This document shows positions 8,424 to 16,200 of a stretch of 42,389 nt of DNA, piece by piece. Source of the stretch: an uncultured Clostridia bacterium (GTDB lineage Bacteria; Bacillota; Clostridia; Oscillospirales; Acutalibacteraceae); the NCBI GenBank assembly GCA_944376265.1, contig CALWCD010000012.1, forward strand, positions 1 to 42,389. The letters run 5' to 3'. Each line of letters starts with the position of its first letter. Positions within the stretch are counted from its first letter, which is position 1. Below the pieces are notes generated by a model. It made no database searches. It saw only the letters and a program-made list of their open reading frames with translations, and had not been told where the DNA came from. A program made the translations under genes and the position numbers.

Positions 8424-8454
8424 GTCCCTTTTTTCAAACTGTGGAGCCATTTTT

Positions 8455-8488
8455 CCCTTTCCTCCGGGCCATAGCCCGGAGGAAAGGG
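8455..8488. other. Perfect 15-bp hairpin between jetA and ridA
   Basis: CCCTTTCCTCCGGGC and GCCCGGAGGAAAGGG enclose a CATA loop. No T-run follows on either strand, so it is not a standard terminator. It may insulate the Wadjet promoter from upstream transcription. Confidence 0.6.
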
Positions 8489-8497
8489 GACTGTTTC

Positions 8498-8547
8498 CAA
8501 AAAAAGAACGGCAGGCTGACCCAGTTCCGGGCTGTCCTGCCGTTCTT
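8498..8547 (-). terminator. Intrinsic terminator of the RidA-family gene
   Basis: On the minus strand AAGAACGGCAGG and CCTGCCGTTCTT form a 12-base-pair stem followed by a run of T (plus-strand A-run 8498-8505). Confidence 0.85.
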
Positions 8548-8589
8548 GTGGCTTTTGGTTTTGCTGATGGGTCCTCCGGCCTGTTGAGC

Positions 8590-9054
8590 TTACTCTTCCA
8601 CTTCAAAGAGGGCTTCGGTCTCCACAGGCATGTTCAGGGGCAGAGCGCTGACGCCCACGGCGGAACGGCTGGGCATGCCCACCTCTTCGCCGAAGAGCTG
8701 GATCAGCAGCTCGGTGCCGCCGTTGGCCACCTGGGGCTGGGCGTAGAAATCGGGGGCGGAGGCCACAAAGCAGGTCACCTTCACCACGTTCTTCACCTTG
8801 TCCAGGTCGCCGATCTCCCGCTTCAGCACGGCCAGCACGTTGAGCATGGAGTTTTTGGCGTACTCATAGCCCTGCTCGGCGGTGACGTTCACACCCAGGC
8901 ACCCGGTGACAGGCTCTCCGATGGAGGGGCCGCAGCCGGAAATAAAGTACAGGCCCTGGGCGAACTTTTTGGCGGGAGCGTAGGAACCGGCCTTGGTGGG
9001 GGGCGTGGGCAGGCTCAGGCCCAATTCTTGCAGCTTTTCTTCGATCTTGCTCAT
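8590..9054 (-). CDS. RidA family protein (enamine/imine deaminase-like)
   Basis: A 154-residue member of the YjgF/YER057c/UK114 (RidA) superfamily. Family landmarks are AQGLYFISGCGP, the KNVVKVTCFVAS strand and SRSAVGVSALPLN, whose Arg corresponds to the substrate-carboxylate-binding Arg of RidA. Family members hydrolyse reactive enamine/imine intermediates made by PLP enzymes, although many subgroups have other or unknown roles. It is longer than canonical RidA (about 128 residues), as usual for the subgroup with the GEPVTGCLG insertion. The ATG at 9054 follows GGAAAGGATG. It is monocistronic, with its own terminator and an extended -10 promoter (TGCTATACT) around 9099-9107. Confidence 0.88.
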   Translation of the reverse strand: MSKIEEKLQELGLSLPTPPTKAGSYAPAKKFAQGLYFISGCGPSIGEPVTGCLGVNVTAEQGYEYAKNSMLNVLAVLKREIGDLDKVKNVVKVTCFVASAPDFYAQPQVANGGTELLIQLFGEEVGMPSRSAVGVSALPLNMPVETEALFEVEE

Positions 9055-9098
9055 GGGAATCATCCTTTCCAAAAGAAGTGACTGACGGTTCTATCCGT

Positions 9099-9107
9099 AG
9101 TATAGCA
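9099..9107 (-). promoter_or_regulatory. Extended -10 promoter of the RidA-family gene
   Basis: Minus-strand TGCTATACT, about 45 bases upstream of the start codon. No good -35 is present. Confidence 0.5.
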
Positions 9108-9157
9108 CGTTCCGGGAAAAATGGATAGGGCGTTTTTCCAGGGAATGGAGCCAAACA

Positions 9158-9194
9158 GAAAACCCAGCCGCCGCCCTGGAGGCGCACAGCCGGG
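9158..9194 (-). terminator. Probable terminator of the HTH-cupin-acyl-CoA synthetase gene
   Basis: Minus-strand CCCGGC and GCTGGG close a GC-rich stem followed by TTTTC, about 100 bases after the stop codon. The remaining 9195-9294 holds nothing recognisable. Confidence 0.55.
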
Positions 9195-9294
9195 TGTTCC
9201 TGATTTATGGGTGTGCTTCGTGTGTCTCGGTGCGGGAGGGCCGCCGCCTTTGAAAGAAGGCAAGCATGTCCTTCGGACGTACTGTTCGCGGGCT

Positions 9295-11589
9295 TTAGCC
9301 TTTCAGTTCCACACGGCGGATCTTGCCGGAGATGGTCTTGGGCAGGTCGTCCCGGAATTCTACAATCCGGGGATACTTGTAGGGAGCGGTGTTCTTCTTC
9401 ACGTAGTTCTGGATCTCTTTCTTCAGTTCCTCGCTCTTTTCCGTACCCTTGGTCAGCACGATGATGGCCTTTACCACCTGGCCGCGGACCGGGTCGGGGG
9501 CGCTGGTGACGGCGCACTCCAGCACGTAGGGCAGCTCCATGATGACGCTCTCGATCTCGAAGGGCCCGATGCGGTAGCCGGAGGACTTGATCACGTCGTC
9601 GGTGCGGCCCACATACCAGAAGTAGCCGTCCTCATCCCGCCAGGCGGTGTCGCCGGTGTGGTAGATGCCCTCGTCCCAGGCCTCTTTGGTCTTTTCCTCG
9701 TCCCGGTAGTAGCCCATGAACAGGCCGCAGGGGACGCCCCGGGTGGTGCGCACCACCACTTCGCCGGTCTCGCCCACAGGGGCGGGGGTGCCGTCGGGCA
9801 GAAGGATGTCCACGTCGTACAGAGGGCTGGGAACACCCATGGAGCCGGGCTTGGGCACGGTGCCCACCGGGTTGTAGATGGTCAGGGTGGTCTCGGTCTG
9901 GCCGAAGCCCTCCATCAGGGACATGCCGGTGGCCCGCTTCCACTGCTCGTACACCTCCGGGTTCAAGGCCTCGCCGGCGGTGGTGGAGTACTCAATGGAG
10001 GACAGGTCGTACTTGGAAAGGTCCTCCTTGATGAAGAACCGGTACATGGTGGGCGGGGCACAGAAGGTGGTGATGTGGTACTTTGCGAACATGGGCAGGA
10101 TGTCGTGGGCGTCGAACTTGTCAAAGTCGTAGGTGAAGATGGCAGCCTCGTTCATCCACTGGCCGTAGTACTTGCCCCACAGGGCCTTGCCCCAGCCGGT
10201 GTCGGAGATGGTGAAGTGGAGGCCGTCGGGGTTCACGTTGTGCCAGTATTTGGCGGTGATGTAGTGGCCCAGGGCGTACTTGTAGTTGTGCTCGGCAATC
10301 TTGGGATAACCGGTGGTGCCGGAGGTGAAGAACATGAGCATGGGATCGCTGCCGCAGGGGGCATCGGCCTTGCGCTCGTAGGTGTCGGGGAATGCCTCCA
10401 TCTCCTTGTCGAAGTCGTGCCAGCCCAGGCGGTTCTGGCCCACCATGATCTTCACTTCCACGCTGGGGCAGTTCTGGGCGGCCTTCTCCGCCTCGTCGGC
10501 CACCTGGCCGTCGGCGGTGCAGAGGATGGCCTTCACCCCGGCGGCTTTAAACCGGTAGTCGAAGTCGTGCTCCATCAGCAGGTTGGTGGCGGGGATGATC
10601 ACCGCGCCCATCTTGTGCAGGGCGGTGATGACAAACCAGAACTGGTAGTGGCGCTTTAACACCACCATCACCCGGTCACCCCGCTGGATGCCCAGGCTCT
10701 CCAGGTAATTGGCGGTTTTGGAGGACCAGCGGCTGATATCGGAGAAGGTGAAGCGGCGCTCCACCTTGTCACGGGACACGTGGAGCATGGCAAGCTTGTC
10801 GGGAGACTTCTCCGCCAGCTTGTCCACAATGTCGAAGGCGAAGTTGAACTTCTCCTCGTTCTGGAACTGAATGCCGCTGAGGATGCCGTTTTCGTCCAGG
10901 GTGGTCTTCACAAAGGGGGTGGAGACGGTCTCCCGGTCCTGGCGGGCCAGCTTGGCGTCAATCAGCTTCTGGAACCGGTCCTGCTCCGGGGCGAACTCCT
11001 CGGCGCCCTTCAGGACGATGGCGTAGATCTGGCACTCTTCCCCGCCGGTGGCGATCATGCCGTGGGGAGTGGCGGAGTTGTAGTAGATGGAGTCGCCCTC
11101 ATGGAGCACCTCCACATGGCTGCCCACCTGCATTTTCATGGTGCCCTTGATGACGATGTCAAACTCCTGGCCCACGTGGGTGGAAAGCTTGATGGCCACG
11201 TTCTGGGCGGCGGGGTCGTAGGGCATGGTGACAAAGAAGGGCTCGGCGGTCTTGTTCTTGAACAGAGGGGCCATGTTCAGGTATTTAAAGCCCTGCCGCC
11301 GGGTGATGGGCAGCCCGTCGCCTTTCCGGTTGACGGTGTAGGTGGACAGGGTGGGGGAAACGCCTTTGATCAGGTCGGTGGGGTCGATGCCGAAGCGCAT
11401 GGCGCACTTGTAGATGAAGGTGAAGCTGAAGTCCTTCTCCCCCGCCTCGCACTGCTCGTATTCCTCCTTGGAAACGCCGGTGCATTTGGCCATTTCCTCC
11501 TGGGAAAGGCCGGTGATCTCCCGCATGGTGCGGATGCGTTCCGCCACCTCGGCAAGCTGTGTTTTCAGGTCTGTTTTTTCCATTTCCAT
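9295..11589 (-). CDS. XRE-HTH + cupin + medium-chain acyl-CoA synthetase fusion
   Basis: A 764-residue three-part protein. Residues about 13-68 are an XRE helix-turn-helix (ITGLSQEEMAKCTGVSKEEY). Residues about 115-193 are a cupin (HVGQEFDIVIKG ... GDSIYYNSATPHGM). Residues about 235-760 are an adenylate-forming acyl-CoA synthetase of the medium-chain (ACSM) type, with the ATP loop TSGTTGYPK, GFGQTETT, YHTGDTAWRDEDGYFWYVGR and the C-terminal lysine loop PKTISGKIRR. The enzyme half should convert a carboxylic acid, ATP and CoA to acyl-CoA, AMP and PPi. The HTH-cupin half looks like a ligand-responsive regulator. The ATG at 11589 follows AAAGGGGA. It is expressed behind a T-box leader. All catalytic motifs look intact; the substrate is not readable from sequence. 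A branched short-chain acid is my inference from the T-box. Confidence 0.9.
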   Translation of the reverse strand: MEMEKTDLKTQLAEVAERIRTMREITGLSQEEMAKCTGVSKEEYEQCEAGEKDFSFTFIYKCAMRFGIDPTDLIKGVSPTLSTYTVNRKGDGLPITRRQGFKYLNMAPLFKNKTAEPFFVTMPYDPAAQNVAIKLSTHVGQEFDIVIKGTMKMQVGSHVEVLHEGDSIYYNSATPHGMIATGGEECQIYAIVLKGAEEFAPEQDRFQKLIDAKLARQDRETVSTPFVKTTLDENGILSGIQFQNEEKFNFAFDIVDKLAEKSPDKLAMLHVSRDKVERRFTFSDISRWSSKTANYLESLGIQRGDRVMVVLKRHYQFWFVITALHKMGAVIIPATNLLMEHDFDYRFKAAGVKAILCTADGQVADEAEKAAQNCPSVEVKIMVGQNRLGWHDFDKEMEAFPDTYERKADAPCGSDPMLMFFTSGTTGYPKIAEHNYKYALGHYITAKYWHNVNPDGLHFTISDTGWGKALWGKYYGQWMNEAAIFTYDFDKFDAHDILPMFAKYHITTFCAPPTMYRFFIKEDLSKYDLSSIEYSTTAGEALNPEVYEQWKRATGMSLMEGFGQTETTLTIYNPVGTVPKPGSMGVPSPLYDVDILLPDGTPAPVGETGEVVVRTTRGVPCGLFMGYYRDEEKTKEAWDEGIYHTGDTAWRDEDGYFWYVGRTDDVIKSSGYRIGPFEIESVIMELPYVLECAVTSAPDPVRGQVVKAIIVLTKGTEKSEELKKEIQNYVKKNTAPYKYPRIVEFRDDLPKTISGKIRRVELKG

Positions 11590-11651
11590 GTTGGTTCCCC
11601 TTTCTGCGCGAAACGCGCCTTGTTTCTCCGGCGCTGGATTCCGAACTGTGA

Positions 11652-11954
11652 AAAAATAAAAAATCCGTCTCAAAGAAACTCTCTGAGACGGACTAGATAT
11701 CCGCGGTACCACTCAAATTGCGCTTTCGCGCCACCTCGTCGGGCTCCAGCAAGCCCTATGCACTAACGCAGCATACACGGGAAGCGCCTACTTTCCACAG
11801 GGGGATTTGGGGCCTCCGGCTCGGAAGGGATTGATCCTCTGGCGTCCTCCGCCGGCTCGCAGCAACCGCCGGCTCTCTGAAGGAAGGACAGCCGGACCGT
11901 CTTCGTCGCAGCCTTTCCTTTGGCTTTTTTACAAAGCCTATTGAGTTGTGGTTC
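11652..11954 (-). ncRNA. T-box riboswitch leader of the acyl-CoA synthetase gene, probably Ile-responsive
   Basis: On the minus strand the leader has the T-box core GTGGTACCGCGG (about 11701-11713) in an antiterminator. A distal stem I with the AGAGAGCCGG and TGCTGCGAGCCGG elements precedes it. A terminator follows (TCCGTCTCA/TGAGACGGA, 11664-11692, then a T-rich run to 11652). The T-box bulge TGGT pairs with tRNA ends whose discriminator base is A. The specifier region AGGATCAATCCC is less canonical than in the second T-box. ATC (Ile) followed by A fits the A discriminator best. GAT (Asp) and TCA (Ser) are alternatives, but those tRNAs normally carry a G discriminator. Confidence 0.85.
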
Positions 11955-11960
11955 CTAAAC

Positions 11961-11989
11961 AGAGTACACCACTTTTGAAAGAATGTCAA
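11961..11989 (-). promoter_or_regulatory. Promoter of the first T-box transcript
   Basis: Minus-strand TTGACA (11984-11989), a 17-base spacer and TACTCT (11961-11966). It lies just after the dehydrogenase stop codon. No terminator separates the two, so readthrough from upstream could also feed this T-box. Confidence 0.8.
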
Positions 11990-12006
11990 GAGCTTCCTGC
12001 AAGTTT

Positions 12007-13083
12007 TTATCCGGCAAAGCTCTGGCTGTATGCTTCCAGCCGCTGAATGCCCTGGACGATCATGTCCACCGTCACCTCATAGGGCCACTTGCGCACGTCG
12101 ATGCCCTTCAGGGCCTTTTCCGCCACGGCCTCCAGGTCCTGGGGCTTGGCGTGGATGTCCGAAAGCCGGGTGGGCAGGCCGATGGACCGGTTGAAGGCCA
12201 TCACCTTGTCCCGCTCCTCCAGCTGCTTGTCGATGGTAAGCATGGCCAGAATGCCGTAGGACACCACTTCCCCGTGGAGGTGATGGTGCTCCTCGGTGCT
12301 GGGCAGGATGGTAAACCCGTTGTAGATGGCGTGGGCCAGGCCGGTGGTGTAGTCCACCTGGACGAAGTTGGACACCAGCCCCGTGGACACGATAATGCCC
12401 AGAATCACCTCGGTGAGCTCCGGCGTGACCTGATGGGCCTTGCAGTCCTCCATGGCCTTCCTGCCCCAGCGGAGAATGGGCTGGGCGCACATGGTGCTCA
12501 GGGCAATGCCCATGGCATCGGAGTGGGCGGGCACGTCTCCCCGGGAAGAGGCGGTGCACTCAAAGTGCTTGGCCATGGTGTCCCCCATGCCGGCCCACAG
12601 GTACTTCACCGGGGCGTCGGCAATGATCTGGGGGTCGATGAAGATGTGGGTGGGGGGCACCTTGGAGAAGGAGTACTCCCGCAGGCTGCCGTCCGGGTGG
12701 TAGAGAATGCCCAGGCTGGTGCAGGAGGCGCAGGTGGAGGCAATGGTGGGGAAGGTGAAGAAGGGCCGGCCAGTCTGGTGGGCCAGCACCTTGCAGGTGT
12801 CAATGGCCTTGCCCCCGCCCACGGCGAAGATCATGTCCGCGTCCGCCACTTGGGGCCGCAGCATTTCAATGTTCTCCACGGAGGCCTCTCCCCCGTACCA
12901 GTAGGTGCCGGTAATCTCAATCTCCGAGCCCTCCACAGCCTTGCGCAGCTTCTTCTCCGCGGCGGCCAGGGCGTGCTTTCCGCCGATGATGGCCGCCTTC
13001 TTTCCAAAGGGAGCGCACACGGCAGGGACGTTTTCGTAGGCGTCCTCTCCAATGGTATATCCTGCAAACAATGTCTCTTGCAT
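12007..13083 (-). CDS. Iron-containing alcohol dehydrogenase family (GldA-like) protein
   Basis: A 358-residue group III metal-dependent alcohol dehydrogenase of the glycerol-dehydrogenase type. The NAD(P)-binding motif FAVGGGKAIDTCK (about 86-98), a TIASTCASCTSLG turn and the metal-site segment EEHHHLHGEVVSYG are visible. Such enzymes interconvert alcohols or hydroxy compounds with aldehydes or ketones; the substrate is not inferable. It lies 40 bases after the YkvI-type transporter gene and should share its Leu T-box leader. Glycerol dehydrogenase is the closest well-known relative, but the amino-acid-controlled setting argues for an amino-acid- or keto-acid-derived substrate. The ATG at 13083 follows GGAAGG. 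Confidence 0.85.
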   Translation of the reverse strand: MQETLFAGYTIGEDAYENVPAVCAPFGKKAAIIGGKHALAAAEKKLRKAVEGSEIEITGTYWYGGEASVENIEMLRPQVADADMIFAVGGGKAIDTCKVLAHQTGRPFFTFPTIASTCASCTSLGILYHPDGSLREYSFSKVPPTHIFIDPQIIADAPVKYLWAGMGDTMAKHFECTASSRGDVPAHSDAMGIALSTMCAQPILRWGRKAMEDCKAHQVTPELTEVILGIIVSTGLVSNFVQVDYTTGLAHAIYNGFTILPSTEEHHHLHGEVVSYGILAMLTIDKQLEERDKVMAFNRSIGLPTRLSDIHAKPQDLEAVAEKALKGIDVRKWPYEVTVDMIVQGIQRLEAYSQSFAG

Positions 13084-13123
13084 GGTGAAAACCTTCCTTT
13101 CGCAATGGGTATGGTGATGTCGG

Positions 13124-14350
13124 TTACACGTGCTGGGGCTGGCCCTCCGGGAGAGCGTCCTCCCGGTCCTCCCGGGCGGCGGCCGCCTCATTCCGGCAGC
13201 GGCTTTCCGCCTCCGGATGCTCTTTCAGGTACCTGCGGTTCTTGTACACCCCCACGGTGAGGAAGGGTACAATCACCACAGCGATGGCGAAATAGCCGCA
13301 GTAGCCGTAGCCGTACTTGATGATGTTGGAAAGCCCCGCCAGAGAAATGGTCATGGACAGGATGATGATAAACGCCGCCACCACCCCGCTGCGGGCGGGA
13401 GCGTAGGAGATTTTCCGGAAGACAGACAGCTTTTCAAACCGGGCCACAAACCCGAAGGTGGTGGTCACCCCGGTGGAGATGAGGCACAGCAGCAGGCAGA
13501 TGCCGTACACCACCGTCAGCCAGCCCATTCCCATCTCCTTGCACACGGTGAGGGTGGGGATCACGGTGCCCCCTTCCACAGAGGTGTACATCCCCTGCCA
13601 GGACAGCAGCATGAAAATGGACAGCACCAACGCCACGGAGTTCATGCCGAAGGAGATCCACATGGACCGGGAGCAGGCCTTCTTGGTGGTCAGCGGCGCC
13701 CCGCAGGCGATCATGGTGGGGAGGGTGACGCACTGGAATCCGGCGTAGGTAAAGCAGTTCAAAACGGCCTGAGGGACGTTCCCGAAGCCCTGGGTCTCAA
13801 AGTCCTTCCAGAGGACTTCCTGCAGGCTGCCGCTGTATGCCACGCCCACGGCGTAGATGGCCACAGCGGTAACCAGAATGGCAATGCCCATGTAGGTGCT
13901 GGCCGCCCGGACCAGGTCCGCGCCGAAGATGGTCAGGCTGAGCACCACCAGGCCCACCAGCACAATGCCCAGGTAGTAGTTCAGGCCGAAGTAATCCTGC
14001 AAAGCCGAGGCCGCCCCGGAAATGGCCGCCGCCACCGCCATGAGCACCATGATGTAGAAAAAGATTTCGAACAGCACGTACAGCTTGTCAAAGGGGCGGT
14101 ACAGGGTCTGGAACAGCTCCTTGTAGGAGGAGAGGCCCCGGGTGTTCACCATGAGCATGGCCTCCCGCATGACAATGGTGAGCAGCAGCATGGCCCCCAC
14201 GGCGCTGACAGGCCCCAGCCAGCCCAGCCCCACGTAGTAGGTGTGGGCCTGGTTGCCGGTGGCGAAGCCGCCTCCCGCGTGGGCGGAAAACAGCACCGCC
14301 CCCACGGAAAACAGGGTGAGAAAGGGAATTTTCGCGGACACTTTGTTCAT
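13124..14350 (-). CDS. YkvI-family membrane transporter
   Basis: A 408-residue polytopic membrane protein with about ten to eleven hydrophobic helices. It starts MNKVSAKIPFLTLFSVGAVL with the glycine-rich AHAGGGFATGNQ motif in the first helix. This is the YkvI family of putative amino-acid/APC-fold transporters, whose substrates are largely unassigned. A charged cytoplasmic tail (from about residue 375) ends the protein. The ATG at 14350 has a perfect AGGAGG. It is the first gene after a T-box whose specifier is CUG, which points to leucine or a related branched-chain compound as cargo or product. That is regulatory inference only. Confidence 0.85.
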   Translation of the reverse strand: MNKVSAKIPFLTLFSVGAVLFSAHAGGGFATGNQAHTYYVGLGWLGPVSAVGAMLLLTIVMREAMLMVNTRGLSSYKELFQTLYRPFDKLYVLFEIFFYIMVLMAVAAAISGAASALQDYFGLNYYLGIVLVGLVVLSLTIFGADLVRAASTYMGIAILVTAVAIYAVGVAYSGSLQEVLWKDFETQGFGNVPQAVLNCFTYAGFQCVTLPTMIACGAPLTTKKACSRSMWISFGMNSVALVLSIFMLLSWQGMYTSVEGGTVIPTLTVCKEMGMGWLTVVYGICLLLCLISTGVTTTFGFVARFEKLSVFRKISYAPARSGVVAAFIIILSMTISLAGLSNIIKYGYGYCGYFAIAVVIVPFLTVGVYKNRRYLKEHPEAESRCRNEAAAAREDREDALPEGQPQHV

Positions 14351-14392
14351 AACGCAACCTCCTGAGAGATAGATTTGAGTTCCCCCAGGGCA

Positions 14393-14693
14393 CAAAAAAG
14401 CTCTTTCGTCTTCTCCTGCCCACAGGGACAGAAGAGACGAAAGAGTAAAGCTTCCGCGGTACCACTCTTCTTCATTTCAACAACGAAATGCACCTTTGCG
14501 GGTACGGGCCGGGCCATTCGGCACAGCTTGATACCCCTGCGCTGGTAACGGGCGCAGCTCCGTCGGCTCCTACTGTTGGTTCGGGCCGCCGTTCAGCGGT
14601 CAGTTCGGCATGTGGCTTCCTGAGTGCCTCGCACCATCCGGCACCTCTCTGACAGGGTCCCACGCTTACTACTCCGCGTCTTCACGTTTTCCG
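14393..14693 (-). ncRNA. T-box riboswitch leader, Leu (CUG) specifier
   Basis: A canonical T-box on the minus strand. Stem I has GAAGACGCGGAGTAGTA on the 5' side and GAACTGACCGC on the 3' side, forming the loop E pair AGTA/GAA. The specifier is CTG at 14601-14603, followed by the conserved A and a GCGG/CCGC stem. The distal loop elements CAGAGAGGTGCC and GGTGCGAGGCAC are present. The antiterminator core GTGGTACCGCGG spans 14453-14464. A terminator, CTCTTTCGTC with GACGAAAGAG, is followed on the minus strand by CTTTTTTG (14393-14445). The TGGT bulge fits the A discriminator of tRNA-Leu. Confidence 0.93.
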
Positions 14694-14699
14694 CAACAT

Positions 14700-14728
14700 A
14701 AAATACCACCATTTTTCTCCCTTGTCAA
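14700..14728 (-). promoter_or_regulatory. Promoter of the Leu T-box operon
   Basis: Minus-strand TTGACA (14723-14728), a 17-base spacer and TATTTT (14700-14705). Confidence 0.85.
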
Positions 14729-14873
14729 GCGGCTGTTTTGAATTTTTTTCGTTCACATCCTGCAAAACAGCCTTTCTGGTCCGGGAAAAAGGCCACATTC
14801 CCCAGGCGGTTCAATCCAGGTTTCCCGCCAGGGGGACTATCTCTGCCTGGGTATTTCCTATCGCACGAAACAC

Positions 14874-14921
14874 AAAAGCGCGGCAGGCCCGGCACACCGC
14901 CGGAACGCCCGCTGCGCTTTT
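14874..14921 (-). terminator. Hairpin, probable terminator of the Mrp gene
   Basis: AAAAGCGC and GCGCTTTT close a GC-rich stem-loop about 25 bases past the stop codon. On the minus strand the descending arm ends in TTTT. Confidence 0.6.
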
Positions 14922-14945
14922 CGTCTCAGGTTTCAAAAATCCCGG

Positions 14946-15788
14946 TCAGTTTTCCTTTTCCGGCAGGCTCTCAATCAGGTCGGCGGCGCCGTCCAGCCAG
15001 TCGCCCTCGAACAGCTCGATGGCGCCCCGGTCGCAGGCCCAGGCCAGCTTCTCCTCCATGGGCAGCTTGCCCAGCACTTTCAGGTTGTACTTGGCCGCCA
15101 CTTCATCGATGTGGCTCTCGCCGAACACGGGGATCATCTTTCCGCAGTCGGGACACTGGACGTAGCTCATGTTCTCCACAAGGCCCAGCACCGGCACATT
15201 CATCATCTTGGCCATTTCCACCGCCTTAGAGACGATCATGCTCACCAGCTCCTGGGGAGAGGTGACAATGAGGATGCCGTCCAGAGGCAGGGACTGGAAC
15301 ACGGTCAGGGGGGCGTCGCCGGTTCCGGGAGGCATGTCCACAAACATGTAGTCCACGTTGCCCCAGACCACGTCGGTCCAGAACTGCTTGATGGCTCCGG
15401 CAATGACGGGGCCCCGCCACACCACAGGGTTGGTCTCCTCTTCCAGCAGCAGGTTGATGCTCATCACCTTGATGCCGGTTTTGGTCTCTACGGCGTAGAT
15501 GCCGTTCTCATCGGAGAGGGCACGCTGCTTCATGCCGAAGCACTTGGGGATGGAGGGACCGGTGATGTCGGCATCCAGCACAGCCACTTCGCTGCCCCGG
15601 CGGCGCAGGGTGGTAGCCAGCAGAGAGGTGACCAGGGACTTGCCCACGCCTCCCTTGCCGCTGACCACGCCGATGACTTTCTTCACGTGGCTCAGGTCGT
15701 TGGTCTTTTCCAAAAAGCTCTGGGGCTGCTGCCGGGAGGGGCAGTCCATCCCACAGCTGGAACAATCATGGGTGCAGTTTTCGCTCAT
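14946..15788 (-). CDS. Mrp/Nbp35-family Fe-S cluster carrier ATPase
   Basis: A 280-residue P-loop ATPase of the Mrp/Nbp35/ApbC family, which assembles and hands on 4Fe-4S clusters in the cytoplasm. The N-terminus carries the Nbp35-type cysteine cluster CTHDCSSCGMDC (Cys5, 9, 12, 16). The deviant Walker A is VVSGKGGVGKS (about 41-51). DADITGPSIP and DMPPGTGD are the switch and Walker B regions, and CPDCG is the C-terminal CxxC cluster-binding pair. All key residues are present. The ATG at 15788 follows AAAGGATG and puts the cysteine cluster at the true N-terminus. It is monocistronic. It would serve the many Fe-S enzymes of an anaerobe. Confidence 0.93.
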   Translation of the reverse strand: MSENCTHDCSSCGMDCPSRQQPQSFLEKTNDLSHVKKVIGVVSGKGGVGKSLVTSLLATTLRRRGSEVAVLDADITGPSIPKCFGMKQRALSDENGIYAVETKTGIKVMSINLLLEEETNPVVWRGPVIAGAIKQFWTDVVWGNVDYMFVDMPPGTGDAPLTVFQSLPLDGILIVTSPQELVSMIVSKAVEMAKMMNVPVLGLVENMSYVQCPDCGKMIPVFGESHIDEVAAKYNLKVLGKLPMEEKLAWACDRGAIELFEGDWLDGAADLIESLPEKEN

Positions 15789-16200
15789 TGTTGACTCATC
15801 CTTTCTCGTTGGGCGGGCACTCCCCGCCCTTCTATTGTACCCTTTTTTTTCGAAAAGTAAAGTGGCAATGCGCCTGCCCCGTGGATGCCGACAACGCAAA
15901 AGTTTTTGATAGGGCAGAGCCCTGCGGCCTCAGTTACCTTCCCTAAGCGCGGGGGCTACACTCCACTTCGGTTGGTCCTGAACGCAGTCCACTGGACTGC
16001 AGGACCCCTCGTCGAGGGTTCCCCGGCTAGGAGCCGGCGGGACCTGCGATGAACGAGTGCAAACCGTCCGCGCCTTGACCTATGTGCTGGGCACCATGCG
16101 GTCTGCGGCGCTGCTTTTCTTTTGACGGCTTCGCCGTTGAGACCTTGGGGCGCCGCCCCAAACCCCGCAAGTTTTTTGAAAAAAACTTGACTAAAAACTT
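15789..16200. other. Hairpin-rich non-coding gap between mrp and the histidine kinase gene
   Basis: No credible gene. Three short perfect palindromes follow each other between about 15980 and 16045: GCAGTCCA-C-TGGACTGC, CCCTC-GT-CGAGGG and CCGGCT-AGG-AGCCGG. Nearer the kinase gene, GGGGCGCCGCCCC (16147-16159) and CAAGTTTTTT-GA-AAAAAACTTG (about 16168-16189) form two more hairpins. The last pair lies directly after the kinase stop on the minus strand and may end that transcript. The rest looks like a degenerate repeat. Confidence 0.55.

Noticed and set aside
9121-10659. 512-codon plus-strand frame opposite the acyl-CoA synthetase
   Set aside because: It is a Gly/Val/His-rich shadow of the real gene, without a ribosome site or motifs.
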